The position numbers and the translations under genes were made by a program. Shown here piece after piece: positions 5,453 through 5,475 of a DNA stretch of 5,475 nucleotides. The stretch lies in NCBI GenBank assembly GCA_966186435.1, contig CBIFWW010000184.1:1-5475 (forward strand), written 5' to 3'. Positions within the stretch are counted from its first letter, which is position 1; each line of letters starts with the position of its first letter. The stretch is from CBIFWW01 sp966186435 (lineage in GTDB: Bacteria; Pseudomonadota; Gammaproteobacteria; Enterobacterales; Enterobacteriaceae). The notes beneath the pieces are model-generated. The model searched no databases. It was given only the letters and a program-made list of their open reading frames with translations, and was not told where the DNA came from.

Positions 5453-5475
5453 GGTGTACCGCCGGGGAGTAAAAA
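5449..5475 (-). CDS. gspJ: 3' end of probable gspJ (pseudopilin), last eight codons and stop
   Basis: Upstream of gspK an open minus-strand frame enters from the right edge, reads FLLPGGTP and stops at a TGA that overlaps the gspK ATG as ATGA. The same overlap is used at the next junctions of this operon. Gene order J-K is invariant in gsp/pul/out clusters, and an LLPGG-like tail is what I recall from GspJ C-termini. Only eight residues are visible, so the identity rests on context. Confidence 0.6.
   Translation of the reverse strand, partial: FLLPGGTP

Noticed and set aside
1..5475. Insertion sequence, CRISPR array, tRNA or phage attachment site
   Set aside because: I saw no regularly spaced repeats, transposase or integrase frames, cloverleaf-like segments or flanking direct repeats.

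Overview
The window looks like chromosomal DNA of a member of the Enterobacterales. The partial DppA on the left reads almost residue for residue like the enterobacterial dipeptide-binding protein, and the right half is the end of an enterobacterial-type (pul/out-like) type II secretion cluster. A Serratia/Yersiniaceae-like host is my guess; nothing here fixes the genus.

Layout. Positions 1-1312 (minus strand) hold the first 437 codons of dppA, running off the left edge. Positions 1313-1935 are a long, visibly AT-rich intergenic region between two divergent genes: the dppA leader and promoter side, then the promoter side of gspS. It contains a CA-rich leader element expected to pair with the small RNA GcvB, several short palindromes and one doubtful 42-codon ORF. 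gspS (plus strand, to 2298) encodes a PulS/OutS-type pilotin lipoprotein. Its 3' end overlaps by 11 bp the 3' end of gspN, the last gene of a minus-strand operon that reads, in transcription order, gspJ (last codons only, at the right edge), gspK, gspL, gspM, gspN. Every junction in that operon is a 1- to 4-base stop/start overlap.

How the genes work together. GspK is the minor pseudopilin that caps the pseudopilus tip with GspI and GspJ. GspL and GspM form part of the inner-membrane assembly platform and link the cytoplasmic ATPase GspE to the pseudopilus. GspN is an accessory inner-membrane/periplasmic protein found only in some systems. GspS is the outer-membrane lipoprotein that targets and protects the secretin GspD. 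The prepilin peptidase gene gspO, which follows gspM/N in several clusters of this type, is not at the end of this operon. DppA belongs to an unrelated system, periplasmic dipeptide capture for the DppBCDF ABC transporter.

I see no mobile element, CRISPR array, tRNA or rRNA, and no clearly undescribed system. The points most worth a second look are the Trp-Gln repeat pattern in GspN, the terminator-less convergent gspN/gspS overlap, the operon ending without gspO beside dppA, and the regulatory palindromes in the divergent intergenic region.
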